DNA of 25,505 nt from DATDTB01 sp035291025 (GTDB lineage Archaea > Iainarchaeota > Iainarchaeia > JAFGOX01 > DATDTB01). The position numbers and the translations under genes were made by a program. The stretch is taken from contig DATDTB010000075.1 of assembly GCA_035291025.1 (NCBI GenBank), positions 1 to 25,505 on the forward strand, given 5' to 3'. Shown in pieces: positions 1 to 7,966 of this stretch. How positions within the stretch are numbered: position 1 is the first letter of the stretch; each line of letters opens with the position of its first letter. The notes under the pieces were generated by a model. It searched no databases and was not told the DNA's origin. It saw nothing but the letters and a program-made list of their open reading frames with translations.

Positions 1-525
1 CTGTTGGTGTACGTGTTCGCCAACAGGGACAAGGTATTGGAGGACAACTGGATCTTTTACCCGGAGCTGGAGTTTTCCTTTAACCGCTTGTCAGAGCAAA
101 AGAACTTCAGCAGTGAAATGGGGCCCAAGGGCAAGACGTGCGTGTGCGCCGAGATAACTTACGACCCAAACAAGGAGTTGTGGAACGCCAGCGACGACGT
201 GGTAGTGCAGAGAGTGGTTGCGGACTTGGAAAAGGCCGACGTGTTGACCGAGGAAGAAATTTATGACTCCTTGGTTGTGAGGCTGAAGAACATTTACCCC
301 AAGTACGACGTGCGCTTCATGGAAAAGCTGAACGTGGTCTTCGAGTACTTGGAAGGGCTTACGGGAGTGCTGACGCTCGGCCGGCAGGGCTTGTTCAATT
401 ACAACAACACGGACAACTGCCTGGACATGGGCCAGCGCACCGCGGAATTCATAAAGAGCCACGGCTCCAAGCAGGACTGGAAGGACTTATTGAAGTACTT
501 TTACTCCTACAGGATAGTCGACTAG
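1..525 (+). CDS. FAD-dependent amine oxidase/protoporphyrinogen-oxidase-like protein, C-terminal part
   Basis: The reading frame is open from the first base of the window, so this is the 3' part of a longer gene; about 175 residues are visible. The segment near residues 120-150 (GVLTLGRQGLFNYNNTDNC, then LDMG) resembles the C-terminal FAD-contacting stretch of the amine oxidase/protoporphyrinogen oxidase-like superfamily, where a G-R-x-G-x-F-x-Y-x-N pattern precedes the last helix. Members with this ending are often found in polysaccharide or lipid gene clusters and act as flavin-dependent desaturases, oxidases or mutases, which fits the glycan genes that follow. The Rossmann dinucleotide-binding N-terminus is outside the window, so the substrate cannot be told. 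Its stop codon overlaps by four bases (CTAG) the stop of the convergent glycosyltransferase gene. Confidence 0.6.
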   Translation: MLVYVFANRDKVLEDNWIFYPELEFSFNRLSEQKNFSSEMGPKGKTCVCAEITYDPNKELWNASDDVVVQRVVADLEKADVLTEEEIYDSLVVRLKNIYPKYDVRFMEKLNVVFEYLEGLTGVLTLGRQGLFNYNNTDNCLDMGQRTAEFIKSHGSKQDWKDLLKYFYSYRIVD

Positions 526-1250
526 CGTTTTCTCCCGGCGCCGCCCCTTAGGGTTTCAAGTAACGCGAACTTTATTATTGCAATCATTATCTTCAAGCCG
601 TCACTGAACCCGTTCAACTTGCTTTCCCCCAGCCTTTCCCGGTACTCTATTGGGATTTCGCAAATCCTGTAACCCCTTTTTGCGGCCTTGATTGTCTGCT
701 CGGTTTCGTACTCGAAGCGCTTCGCTGTCAGTTCCATTTCCTGGAACATTTCCTTCCTGAAGGCGCGGAAGCCGGTTTGCACGTCCCTTATTTCAACGCC
801 CGACACGAGTGAAATGACCGCAGAAAAAAAGTCGTTGCCGAGCCTGTGGGTTTTGGACATTGACGTGTCCAGCCCGAACCGGTTGCCTAGAACCATGTCG
901 TAGCCTTCGCTGACTTTTTCAAGCATTTCCGGTATGAAACGCGCTGGGTAAGTGTAGTCGGCGTCCATTATCACTATCACTTCGCCCGAGGCTTTTGAGA
1001 CGCACGTCTTCACCGCCGCAACCTTTCCCTTGTTCACCCCGTGAGTGAAGGCTTTTACTTCCCTGAACTCTCTTGCGAGGTTTTTCGCGATCTCAAACGT
1101 GCGGTCCTTGCTGCCGTCGTCAGTAATCACTACCTCGAATTTGAATTTGGAGCCGCGCATGACTTTTATGACTTCGCGCACGACTTTCGCCAACGCCTTT
1201 TCTTCGTTGTACGCCGGGAGGATGACGGAGACTTTTCCTAGCTTGGCCAT
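522..1250 (-). CDS. Family 2 glycosyltransferase (dolichol-phosphate mannosyltransferase-like)
   Basis: This is a GT-A fold, family 2 glycosyltransferase of about 242 residues, expected to move a sugar from a nucleotide donor to a polyprenyl phosphate or a glycan at the cytoplasmic face of the membrane. The start holds VSVILPAYNEE, followed by DDGSKDRT (donor binding), the metal-binding acidic motif in VIMDADYTYP, and a C-terminal half with QTGFRAFRK and the basic end typical of DPM1/GtrB-like enzymes. No C-terminal membrane helices are seen, so it resembles the soluble DPM1 type. I chose the ATG at 1250; GTG (1259) and TTG (1265) in frame upstream are alternatives, and no clear ribosome site decides. 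A TATA-like TTTTTAAAGG lies at about 1297-1305. It converges on and overlaps the FAD oxidoreductase gene by four bases. The acceptor and donor are inferred only from the family. Confidence 0.85.
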   Translation of the reverse strand: MAKLGKVSVILPAYNEEKALAKVVREVIKVMRGSKFKFEVVITDDGSKDRTFEIAKNLAREFREVKAFTHGVNKGKVAAVKTCVSKASGEVIVIMDADYTYPARFIPEMLEKVSEGYDMVLGNRFGLDTSMSKTHRLGNDFFSAVISLVSGVEIRDVQTGFRAFRKEMFQEMELTAKRFEYETEQTIKAAKRGYRICEIPIEYRERLGESKLNGFSDGLKIMIAIIKFALLETLRGGAGRKR

Positions 1251-1308
1251 TTTTTTCACTGACAAAAAGTAACAATAAGACCACTTTCGGGGTAGCCTTT
1301 AAAAACCT

Positions 1309-1328
1309 AAAGAAGTTGTTACTTCTTT
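1309..1328. promoter_or_regulatory. Perfect 8-bp inverted repeat in divergent promoter gap
   Basis: AAAGAAGT and ACTTCTTT form a perfect 8-bp inverted repeat around a four-base loop. It lies in the 166-bp gap between the divergent glycosyltransferase (-) and nucleotidyltransferase (+) genes, right next to the TATA-like CTTTAAAAA at 1297-1305. It could be an operator or an RNA hairpin in the plus-strand leader. A second short stem, GCGCT/AGCGC, is at 1355-1373. Function is inference. Confidence 0.35.
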
Positions 1329-1416
1329 GAAAGCCGGAAGAAGCGCCGCTTGCAGCGCTTTCGCTTTTAGCGCAAGGCCGTTGTTTTTTCATCCTGCGTT
1401 CGTGGTTTGATTTTTC

Positions 1417-2256
1417 ATGGAAAGAAACGTGATAGGCTTGATTCCCGCGGCGGGCAGCGGCGTGCGCCTCTACCCTTTCTCGAAGGCCGTGCCAAAGGAA
1501 ATGTACCCCGTCCTCGGCAAGGCCGTCATAGAGCACGCGGTCGAGAACTTGAAGGCGGGCGGCATTGACAAGATTTACGTAATAGTAGGGCACAAGAAGG
1601 GCGCGTTGATGGACTACTTGGGCGACGGCTCCTTCTTTGACGCCAAGATTTCATACCTGTACCAGCTAAAGCCAAAAGGCCCCGGCCACGCCATACTCCA
1701 GGCCCGCGACTGGGTCAGCTCGACGTTCCTGACGCTGTTTGGCGACTCATTCATTGAGCCAAAAGAGGAAATTACGAGGCTTATCGATTTCCACTTCGAG
1801 GAAAAGCCGATTGCGACCCTGTTGTTGTTCGAGACGCCTACTTCGGAAGGCTATGGCGTGGCAAAGCTTTCACTCAAGGGAACCGGGGCCGTCATCGGCA
1901 AGGTCAAGGAAAAGCCCGGCAAGAGCGAGGCGGCCGAGTTCGCGCACAACGGCAAGTACTACGCGATGTGCGGCGCGTACGTCTTCGACCCGAGAATTTT
2001 CGACTTCATTGCCCGCGTCAAGCCCGGAGTCAACGGCGAAATACAGATAACGGACGCAGTGGCGCTGGCTTTGGAGGAAGGCGAAAAAGTCTGCGGCGTC
2101 GTCCTCAAGGGAAAGTACATTGACATGGGAAAGTGGAAGACTATCCTGAACGTTGAAAAGGAAATGCTCAAGGACTTGAGCCTCGACTCCTACATTAGCG
2201 AGCGCGAAAAAATGGCTGAAAAGATCAACAAGCAGTTAAAGAACTCTGACGAGTGA
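1417..2256 (+). CDS. Glucose-1-phosphate nucleotidyltransferase (RmlA/GalU-like)
   Basis: A 279-residue sugar nucleotidyltransferase that joins a sugar 1-phosphate to a nucleoside triphosphate and releases pyrophosphate, giving the activated sugar for the glycan genes around it. The N-terminal signature is IPAAGSGVRLYP followed by SKAVPKEMYPVLGK, which matches the nucleotide loop of RmlA and GalU; the usual Thr of the G-x-G-T-R motif is Val here. A metal-binding Asp sits in TLFGDSF near residue 109, and GEIQITDAV, a conserved late motif, near residue 209. The PKEM form is more like GalU, while the rmlB gene nine bases downstream in the same direction argues for dTDP-glucose synthesis. Substrate choice between dTTP and UTP is left open. 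There is no clear ribosome site before the ATG. It probably forms an operon with the next gene. Confidence 0.85.
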   Translation: MERNVIGLIPAAGSGVRLYPFSKAVPKEMYPVLGKAVIEHAVENLKAGGIDKIYVIVGHKKGALMDYLGDGSFFDAKISYLYQLKPKGPGHAILQARDWVSSTFLTLFGDSFIEPKEEITRLIDFHFEEKPIATLLLFETPTSEGYGVAKLSLKGTGAVIGKVKEKPGKSEAAEFAHNGKYYAMCGAYVFDPRIFDFIARVKPGVNGEIQITDAVALALEEGEKVCGVVLKGKYIDMGKWKTILNVEKEMLKDLSLDSYISEREKMAEKINKQLKNSDE

Positions 2257-2265
2257 GGCTTTTTT

Positions 2266-3210
2266 ATGAGAGTCCTGGTGACTGGCGGCGCGGGCTTCAT
2301 TGGAAGCGCCTTCGTTCGACTTTTATTGGAGAAAAAGCCCGGCGACGAGCTCGTTGTATTCGACAAGGTGACTTACGCGGGCCGCCTCGAGAGCTTGAAG
2401 GGCTTGAAGCGGAAAATTGAATTAGTGAAAGGCGACGTCGCAAGCAAGGCGGACTTGGGCAAAGTCGGAAAGGTTGACTTAGTGTTCAACTTTGCCGCCG
2501 AAAGCCACGTGGACAACTCCGTCTCGACGCCGGAACCGTTCGTCAAGTCAAACTGCCTCGGCGTGTTCAACTTGCTGGAATTCGCGCGCAAGAACGACTT
2601 GGAAAAGTTTGTGCAGGTAAGCACTGACGAAGTCTACGGCTCGACCAAGAAAGGGTCCTTTACCGAGGAATCGCAGCTAAACCCTTCATCTCCTTACTCG
2701 GCAACCAAAGCCTCCGGGGACTTGTTGTGCCACGCCTACCACAAGACGTACGGCTTGCCCGTTGTCGTGACGCGTTCCAGCAACAATTACGGCCCGCGCC
2801 AGTTCCCAGAAAAGCTGATTCCAAGAATGATAGTGAACGCGTTGCGCAACAAGCCCTTGCCAGTGCACGGAACCGGTGAGTACGTGAGGGACTGGACGTA
2901 CGTCTTGGACAACTGCGAGGCCATTGAGCTAGTTTCACGCAAGGGCGCCCCTGGAGAGGTTTACAACATTGCCTCGAACGACGAACGCTCCAACATTGAA
3001 GTCGTGAAATTCATCTTGGAGGAGTTGAAAAAGCCGGAGTCCTTGATTGACTTCGTTGCAAACCGGCCCGGCCAGGACTACCGTTACTCGCTTGACTCAG
3101 GCAAGGCCCGCGGGCTGGGCTGGGCCCCAAAAGTTTCTTTCGAGGACGGCTTGAGGCAGACAATCAAGTGGTACGTTGAAAACGAGGCGTGGTGGAAGCC
3201 GCTCGCGTAG
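2266..3210 (+). CDS. rmlB: dTDP-glucose 4,6-dehydratase
   Basis: A 314-residue extended short-chain dehydrogenase that converts dTDP-glucose to dTDP-4-keto-6-deoxyglucose with bound NAD. The dinucleotide loop GGAGFIGS is at residues 7-14. The RmlB pattern is strong: NFAAESHVD, the TDEVYG motif (Thr-Asp-Glu used in the dehydration), the catalytic Tyr and Lys in SPYSATKASGD, and NNYGPRQFPEKLIP. Length is close to the family norm of 320-350. GAGG stands about eight bases before the ATG, and the gap to the upstream nucleotidyltransferase is nine bases, so the two are likely co-transcribed. RmlC and RmlD partners are not in this window; the keto-sugar could be taken by aminotransferases or reductases elsewhere. 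It ends four bases before the end of the convergent membrane glycosyltransferase. Confidence 0.92.
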   Translation: MRVLVTGGAGFIGSAFVRLLLEKKPGDELVVFDKVTYAGRLESLKGLKRKIELVKGDVASKADLGKVGKVDLVFNFAAESHVDNSVSTPEPFVKSNCLGVFNLLEFARKNDLEKFVQVSTDEVYGSTKKGSFTEESQLNPSSPYSATKASGDLLCHAYHKTYGLPVVVTRSSNNYGPRQFPEKLIPRMIVNALRNKPLPVHGTGEYVRDWTYVLDNCEAIELVSRKGAPGEVYNIASNDERSNIEVVKFILEELKKPESLIDFVANRPGQDYRYSLDSGKARGLGWAPKVSFEDGLRQTIKWYVENEAWWKPLA

Positions 3211-3214
3211 CTTT

Positions 3215-4813
3215 TCACTTTCCGTAACTCCATTCATCGCACGCCACCAGCAATGGATAGCTTCCGACAAAGTAGGACTCGCAGCCCTTCATCTTGCTTA
3301 TTTCATCTATTTGAGCAAGGCTTGCCAACACGTAGCTGTTTTCAATTCGCTCCCTGCCGTCCTTGTAGTAGTCGTAGTAGGCGATTGAGTGAAGCATGTA
3401 GCTAGACTTGCTGGCGAAAAACGTTGCGTTGCTAGCCAACCCGAAGTCCACGGCGCGGGAAATTGCAATTTGCCACTTTGTCTCGTTGAAGGCCACGTGG
3501 TAAAGGCCCGCGCCCAAGAACAGTCCCAGCAAAACCACGGCGGAAGTCCTTCTATGCCTGGGCAGGAAAACTGCCGCAGTCAACGGAATCAATGGCAGCG
3601 CGAAGGCCGCAAAACTCAACGCGTTAGAACCGTACAACGCGTACTCGTAGTAAAAGTACTCGTGGTAGCCCGTCGCTGCCAGCGCCGCGAAAGCCGCCGC
3701 GGCAGAAGCAGTTGCGAGTTTCCAGTCCTTTTCCACCCACGCCTTGACCGTGGACGAAAGCCAAGTCCCGGCGACGAGGAATGAAAGGTAAAGGCTTGGA
3801 GCGAAGTACCTGTCCTTGGCCATCCCTCCCGCGAGTGCCACCACTCCAGTTAGCAGCAAGAACAACGCCAGCACTTTGTGCTCCGTTAGCCCCAAGTCGA
3901 ACTTGCGCTTCGAAACCGCGTTCCAGGCTGCTTGAGCAACTGCCAGGAACAGGATCGAGGCAAGCGCAGGGCTTAACTGCTGGAGCAGCAACGCGTTTCC
4001 CGCAATTATTCCAGTGAGCCTCTCGCTTAACGGCGCTCCTGACGCTATGGCGCTGAACGAAACTGGGTTGTAGAAAATCTTCAACAAGTACTCCGAGTCC
4101 AGGAAGGCGATGTAGCCGAGGGCGAGCGCCGCGTACCCAACGAACACGATTGAAAACACCACGCCGGCTTCCTTCCACTTGCGCTGCAATGCAAGCAACG
4201 CCACCATTCCAAACCACAGAACCACCGTGATCATGTAGGTCAGGACGCCGAACAACAAGACGGCGCCGGCCGCGGCGTAATCAGCTAGTTTTCCGCCTTT
4301 TTCTGCCTTCAGGAAATAATAAGTAGCGGCAGCGAACGCAAGCCCAGCAAAAGACCCCGAGACTTCTATCACTAGGGAGTTGTGGAAGGCGTGGTACGCC
4401 GAGAAAACGCCCAAAGCCAGGGAAAGCGCCGCTGTCTCCTTGCCAATGAATTTTTTAGCCGTCAAGTAAGTGACCAACAACGCCGCCAGGCCGGCGAGCA
4501 GCGCCGGGAGGCGCAAGGCGAACTCGTTGTGTCCAAGCGCCTCCACGAACGGAAGGTAGTTGTACAAGTACAAGGGTGGGTGGTTTTGCATCAAAAAGAA
4601 CCGGCTCTGCGTTGCGGGGCTTTCAGGCGTGCCGTACCAAAAGGCGAGTTGTTTCGTGAGGCCGTCCTCTATTGTTATCCCCCTTGAAAGGTTTAGCACG
4701 CCGCTCGCGGTCCACGTGTCGTCCGCGGTCATCTTGTTCCACAAGTGCGGCGCCCTGACGGCCAAGGCCAAGAAGAGGAGCAAAACCGCGACGCTTAGAG
4801 TTTTACCAGCCAT
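3215..4813 (-). CDS. Polytopic membrane glycosyltransferase (GT39/ArnT-PMT-like)
   Basis: About 532 residues with a dozen or so predicted membrane helices and a short C-terminal soluble part. The N-terminus (MAGKTLSVAVLLLFLALAVR) is one helix followed by an extracytoplasmic loop with the acidic pair MTADD, the place where ArnT/PMT-type GT-C enzymes carry their catalytic D-D/D-E. NHPPLYLYNYLPF and FALRLPALLAGL are typical of this superfamily. Such enzymes use polyprenyl-phosphate sugars and add them to lipids or proteins outside the membrane. An ATG at 4846 lies in frame, but it overlaps a TATA-like GTTTTAAAT at about 4845-4853; transcription would then begin near 4820, so I chose the ATG at 4813, giving a short or absent leader. 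The neighbouring family 2 glycosyltransferase could supply its lipid-linked donor (inference). Confidence 0.8.
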   Translation of the reverse strand: MAGKTLSVAVLLLFLALAVRAPHLWNKMTADDTWTASGVLNLSRGITIEDGLTKQLAFWYGTPESPATQSRFFLMQNHPPLYLYNYLPFVEALGHNEFALRLPALLAGLAALLVTYLTAKKFIGKETAALSLALGVFSAYHAFHNSLVIEVSGSFAGLAFAAATYYFLKAEKGGKLADYAAAGAVLLFGVLTYMITVVLWFGMVALLALQRKWKEAGVVFSIVFVGYAALALGYIAFLDSEYLLKIFYNPVSFSAIASGAPLSERLTGIIAGNALLLQQLSPALASILFLAVAQAAWNAVSKRKFDLGLTEHKVLALFLLLTGVVALAGGMAKDRYFAPSLYLSFLVAGTWLSSTVKAWVEKDWKLATASAAAAFAALAATGYHEYFYYEYALYGSNALSFAAFALPLIPLTAAVFLPRHRRTSAVVLLGLFLGAGLYHVAFNETKWQIAISRAVDFGLASNATFFASKSSYMLHSIAYYDYYKDGRERIENSYVLASLAQIDEISKMKGCESYFVGSYPLLVACDEWSYGK

Positions 4814-4844
4814 GAGAAGTTCGGATTGAAACTTTTGGGAACTC

Positions 4845-4853
4845 ATTTAAAAC
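4845..4853 (-). promoter_or_regulatory. TATA-like box for membrane glycosyltransferase
   Basis: On the minus strand the bases read TTTTAAAT. An archaeal TATA box at this place would start transcription about 25 bases downstream, just ahead of the ATG at 4813. This is the main reason for preferring the inner start. It was found by eye and not scored. Confidence 0.4.
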
Positions 4854-4949
4854 ACTACTTTCAAGGTTTCTGTCTGCTTTAATTTGACTTAATTGCACGC
4901 AGTGCCGGCGCGTGAATTTCCTGCCCTAACCCTTGATTGGTGTAATTGA

Positions 4950-5957
4950 ATGGTATTCAAACTTGACGAAAACGCGGTTTTGTTTTCCTTGATTCCCTTT
5001 GCGGCGTTCTTCTTTACCCTAGTCTTCACGCCAGTGTGGATGCGCGCGGCCAAGAACATAAAGCTCGTTGGAAAGGACATAAACAAGCCAAACCGCCCCG
5101 AAGTCCCGGAAATGGGTGGCATTACCGTTGTGCTGGGTTTTTCGTTCGCCATACTGCTTTACGTGGGCTTCAAGATTTTCTACTTTCAAACAACGGTAAA
5201 CGTCATTGAATTGTTTGCCTTGCTTTCAAGCGCGTTGATTGTAGCAGTCGTTGGAATGCTTGACGACATACTCGGGTGGCAGGTTGGCTTGAAGCAATGG
5301 CAAAAGCCGCTCTTGACCATTCCGGCGGCAATCCCAATGATGGTGGTCAACGCCGGGCAGAGCACCATGAGTTTTCCGTTCCTTGGCTCCGTTGACTTCG
5401 GTTTGCTGTACCCACTCTTGATAGTGCCAGTGGGGATTGTTGGCGCTGCCAACGTTTACAACATGTTCGCGGGCTTCAACGGCCTCGAGGCAGGGCTGGG
5501 AGTGGTGATTTTCGCCACCCTTGGAGTGATCAGCTTTGAAAAGGCGCCCTTCGTGGCCTTGATTTGCGCGACTATGGTGGCGTCGCTCTTGGCTTTCCTC
5601 AAGTTCAACTGGTTCCCGGCAAGAGTCTTCGCCGGGGACACGCTTACGTACTTCGTTGGCGCCATGGCCGCAATCGTGGCAGTGCTGGGGGACATGGAAG
5701 CGGCCGCGGTCTTGCTTTTCCTCCCGTACTTTGCTGACTTTGCAGTGAAGTGGCGCAACAAGCTCCCGGGAAAGGGCTGGAGCGGCGCTTGGAAGAACGG
5801 GAAGCTTTACTGCCCGGACTCCGGGCCCGTGCACTTGGCTCAATACGCAATGATTTGGGCCAACGGCGTTTCAGAGAAAAACCTAGTGCTTTCCTTCATT
5901 GCCTTCGAAGTCCTGCTTGGATTCATTGCCTTGTTTTTGTTTTCGGGGCTGGTTTAG
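4950..5957 (+). CDS. UDP-GlcNAc:polyprenyl-phosphate GlcNAc-1-phosphate transferase (GT4/Alg7-like)
   Basis: A 335-residue integral membrane enzyme of the MraY/WecA/Alg7 family, which moves GlcNAc-1-phosphate from UDP-GlcNAc to dolichyl or undecaprenyl phosphate and begins lipid-linked glycan assembly. Seen in the sequence: NKPNRPEVPEMGG (substrate loop near residues 46-58), GMLDDILGW (the DD pair that binds Mg and the lipid phosphate), the N-x-F-N-G-L pattern in NMFAGFNGLEAGLG, and RVFAGDTLTYFVGA (second Asp motif). About ten hydrophobic helices can be drawn. The PEMGG and AGFNG forms are closer to the eukaryotic/archaeal GPT type than to MraY. GGTGT stands shortly before the ATG and a TATA-like TTTAATTT is near 4878-4886. 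It is followed after three bases by the epimerase gene, so the two are very likely one transcript. Confidence 0.88.
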   Translation: MVFKLDENAVLFSLIPFAAFFFTLVFTPVWMRAAKNIKLVGKDINKPNRPEVPEMGGITVVLGFSFAILLYVGFKIFYFQTTVNVIELFALLSSALIVAVVGMLDDILGWQVGLKQWQKPLLTIPAAIPMMVVNAGQSTMSFPFLGSVDFGLLYPLLIVPVGIVGAANVYNMFAGFNGLEAGLGVVIFATLGVISFEKAPFVALICATMVASLLAFLKFNWFPARVFAGDTLTYFVGAMAAIVAVLGDMEAAAVLLFLPYFADFAVKWRNKLPGKGWSGAWKNGKLYCPDSGPVHLAQYAMIWANGVSEKNLVLSFIAFEVLLGFIALFLFSGLV

Positions 5958-5960
5958 GGA

Positions 5961-6860
5961 ATGCTGCAAAGAATAAGGAAGTACTTGGTTACCGGCGGAA
6001 AGGGCTTCATTGGCTCCAACCTAGTGAGCTACCTGGAAACGGAAGGCCAAGACGTCTATTCCTTTGACTTGAGGGACGGCTTTGACATTTCCAGCCAGGA
6101 ACAACTAAAGGCTCACTTGGAGGGCGTGCACGCGGTTTTCCACTTGGCGGGAATGATTTCAGTGCAGGAATCAATTGCCTCGCCGGAAAAGGCGCGCTCG
6201 TACAACGTCGAGGGAACGAAAAACGTGTTGAACGCCGCGCTTTCCAACCACGTGCCAAAACTAGTATTCCCTTCCTCAGCAGCCGTTTACGGAAACAACC
6301 CCGTGCTGCCCAAGACAGAGGACTCGGTTCTCGCGCCAGAGTCTCCTTACGCGTCAACCAAGCTTGAGGCTGAAGAGCTGCTCCTGGAGGCAGGCAAGGG
6401 CAACGGCTTGCATGCAGTCATCTTGAGGCTATTCAACGTTTACGGCCCGCGGCAAAACCCAACCTCCCAATATTCCGCCGTCATTCCGAAGTTTATAACC
6501 AACGCCCTCCAAGGAAAAGACTTGGTGGTTTTCGGGGACGGAACGCAGACGCGCGATTTCGTGTTCGTTAACGACGTGTGCCGGGCCATGCTGCTTGCCG
6601 CCGACGTGGAAAAAGCCAACAACCAAGTAATCAACATTGGCACGGGCCACGAAACGAGCTTGAACGAGCTAGCAGAGCTGATTATTTCACTGACTAACTC
6701 AAATTCAAAGGTTTTGCGCGTGGCTGCCAAGCCCAGCGAGGTAAGGCGTTCTGTTGCGGACGTTTCGCGCGCGAAAAAAGTCCTTGGCTGGAAGCCCAAG
6801 TACTCGCTGGAAAAGGGCCTGGAGGAGACAATTCGCTATTTTTCTACTCCAGCGCCTTGA
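5961..6860 (+). CDS. NAD-dependent sugar epimerase (UDP-glucose 4-epimerase-like)
   Basis: A 299-residue extended SDR. The Rossmann loop GGKGFIGS lies near the N-terminus, then FDLRDG at the end of the second strand (NAD-binding Asp), FHLAGMISV, the catalytic SSAAVYG region with Tyr and Lys in [11 protein letters not shown], and [12 protein letters not shown], which is usual for archaeal UDP-glucose/UDP-GlcNAc 4-epimerases. It would interconvert glucose- and galactose-type UDP sugars, giving donors for the glycosyltransferases nearby. The ATG comes three bases after the stop of the GlcNAc-1-phosphate transferase, with no strong ribosome site, so translational coupling is likely. The last 17 bases overlap the end of the convergent isocitrate dehydrogenase gene. 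A 4,6-dehydratase or UDP-GlcNAc-specific role cannot be excluded from sequence alone. Confidence 0.8.
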   Translation: MLQRIRKYLVTGGKGFIGSNLVSYLETEGQDVYSFDLRDGFDISSQEQLKAHLEGVHAVFHLAGMISVQESIASPEKARSYNVEGTKNVLNAALSNHVPKLVFPSSAAVYGNNPVLPKTEDSVLAPESPYASTKLEAEELLLEAGKGNGLHAVILRLFNVYGPRQNPTSQYSAVIPKFITNALQGKDLVVFGDGTQTRDFVFVNDVCRAMLLAADVEKANNQVINIGTGHETSLNELAELIISLTNSNSKVLRVAAKPSEVRRSVADVSRAKKVLGWKPKYSLEKGLEETIRYFSTPAP

Positions 6861-7938
6861 TTACCGCCTTGGCCATTTCGCTCGTTCCAACGGCGCCCGG
6901 GTCGTCCCTTTGCGCTTTCAAGTCGTAAGTAACGCGTTTCCCTTCGCTTATCACTTTGGCAACCGCTTGCTCTATTTTCATTCCCGCCTCCCTTTCACCC
7001 AAGTAGCTGAGCATCATTGCGCCGCTCAAAATCATTGCCGTTGGATTTACTTTGTTCAAGCCCTTGTACTTGGGCGCGCTGCCGTGAACCGCTTCAAAGA
7101 CTGCCGAGTCCTTGCCGTAGTTCCCAGAAGGAGTCATTCCAAGCCCTCCCACCAGGCCCGAGCACAAGTCCGAAATGATGTCGCCGTACAAGTTCGGGCA
7201 CAGCAGCACGTCGTAAAGCTCTGGCTTTTGCACTAACTGCATGCACATGTTGTCAACTATGACGTCCTCGAACTGGATTCCCGGGAATTCCAGCGCGATC
7301 CTCTTGGCAGTGTCCAGGAACAGCCCGTCGGTGTGCTTCATTATGTTTGCCTTGTGGACGGCAGTGACTTTTTTCCTCCCATTCTTTTGCGCGTACTCGA
7401 AGGCGAAGCGCGCGATCCTCTCTGACCCGCTCACGGAAATTGGCTTTATGCTCAAGCCGCTGTCGCTCTTGATTTTTTTCCCGCTCTTTTCGGACAAGAA
7501 CTTCACCACTTCGTTCGTGGCCGGCTTTCCTTGCTCGAACTCAATGCCTGCGTACAAGTCCTCAGTGTTCTCCCTGACGACAACCAAGTCAACGTTCTTT
7601 ATCGGGGTCTTTACTCCCTCGTAGTACTTCGCCGGCCGCAGGTTCGCGTACAAGTCCAGTGCTTGCCTGATTGCCACGTTTACGCTCCTAAAACCCGTGC
7701 CAACCGGAGTGGTCAACGGCCCCTTTATTGCAACGCGGTTTTTCTTTATGGAGGCGAGGACCTTTTCAGGAATTGGCGTGCCCTCGGATGCAATTACTTC
7801 CTCGCCAGCCAACTGCACGTCCCACGAAATCTTGCTGCCGCTCGCGGCCTCGAGCGCCGCCTCAACGCATTCCCTCATCGCGTTGGAGACTTCTGGGCCG
7901 GTGCCGTCGCCTGGAATAAGCGTTACCTTGTAATTCAT
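6844..7938 (-). CDS. icd: Isocitrate dehydrogenase
   Basis: A 364-residue member of the isocitrate/isopropylmalate dehydrogenase family that turns isocitrate into 2-oxoglutarate and CO2. Isocitrate is favoured over isopropylmalate by [11 protein letters not shown] (Ser85 and Asn87, matching E. coli Ser113/Asn115), Arg91, Arg101 and Arg123, with Tyr129, Lys196 and the metal ligands Asp229, Asp253 and Asp257. HGSAPKYKG carries Lys290-Tyr291 and VTYD carries Tyr338, which match three of the four NADP-choosing residues of the E. coli enzyme (Lys344, Tyr345, Tyr391); the fourth, Arg395, is Ala342. NADP use is therefore likely but not certain. It is the last gene of the minus-strand run with citrate synthase and aconitase, 28 bases after the cysteine hydrolase. 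Its end overlaps the epimerase gene by 17 bases. GGAG lies about 11 bases before the ATG. Confidence 0.88.
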   Translation of the reverse strand: MNYKVTLIPGDGTGPEVSNAMRECVEAALEAASGSKISWDVQLAGEEVIASEGTPIPEKVLASIKKNRVAIKGPLTTPVGTGFRSVNVAIRQALDLYANLRPAKYYEGVKTPIKNVDLVVVRENTEDLYAGIEFEQGKPATNEVVKFLSEKSGKKIKSDSGLSIKPISVSGSERIARFAFEYAQKNGRKKVTAVHKANIMKHTDGLFLDTAKRIALEFPGIQFEDVIVDNMCMQLVQKPELYDVLLCPNLYGDIISDLCSGLVGGLGMTPSGNYGKDSAVFEAVHGSAPKYKGLNKVNPTAMILSGAMMLSYLGEREAGMKIEQAVAKVISEGKRVTYDLKAQRDDPGAVGTSEMAKAVIKALE

Positions 7939-7966
7939 TCAATTCAACTCCACTTCAGTCCTTGGT

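Noticed and set aside
1266..1416. Possible tRNA or small RNA in the hairpin-rich gap
   Set aside because: The two stems do not make a cloverleaf, and no conserved tRNA T-arm or box C/D pattern is seen.
3624..4217. 197-codon minus-strand frame inside the membrane glycosyltransferase
   Set aside because: It is on the same strand but in another frame, is arginine-rich without motifs and is explained by codon bias of the real gene.
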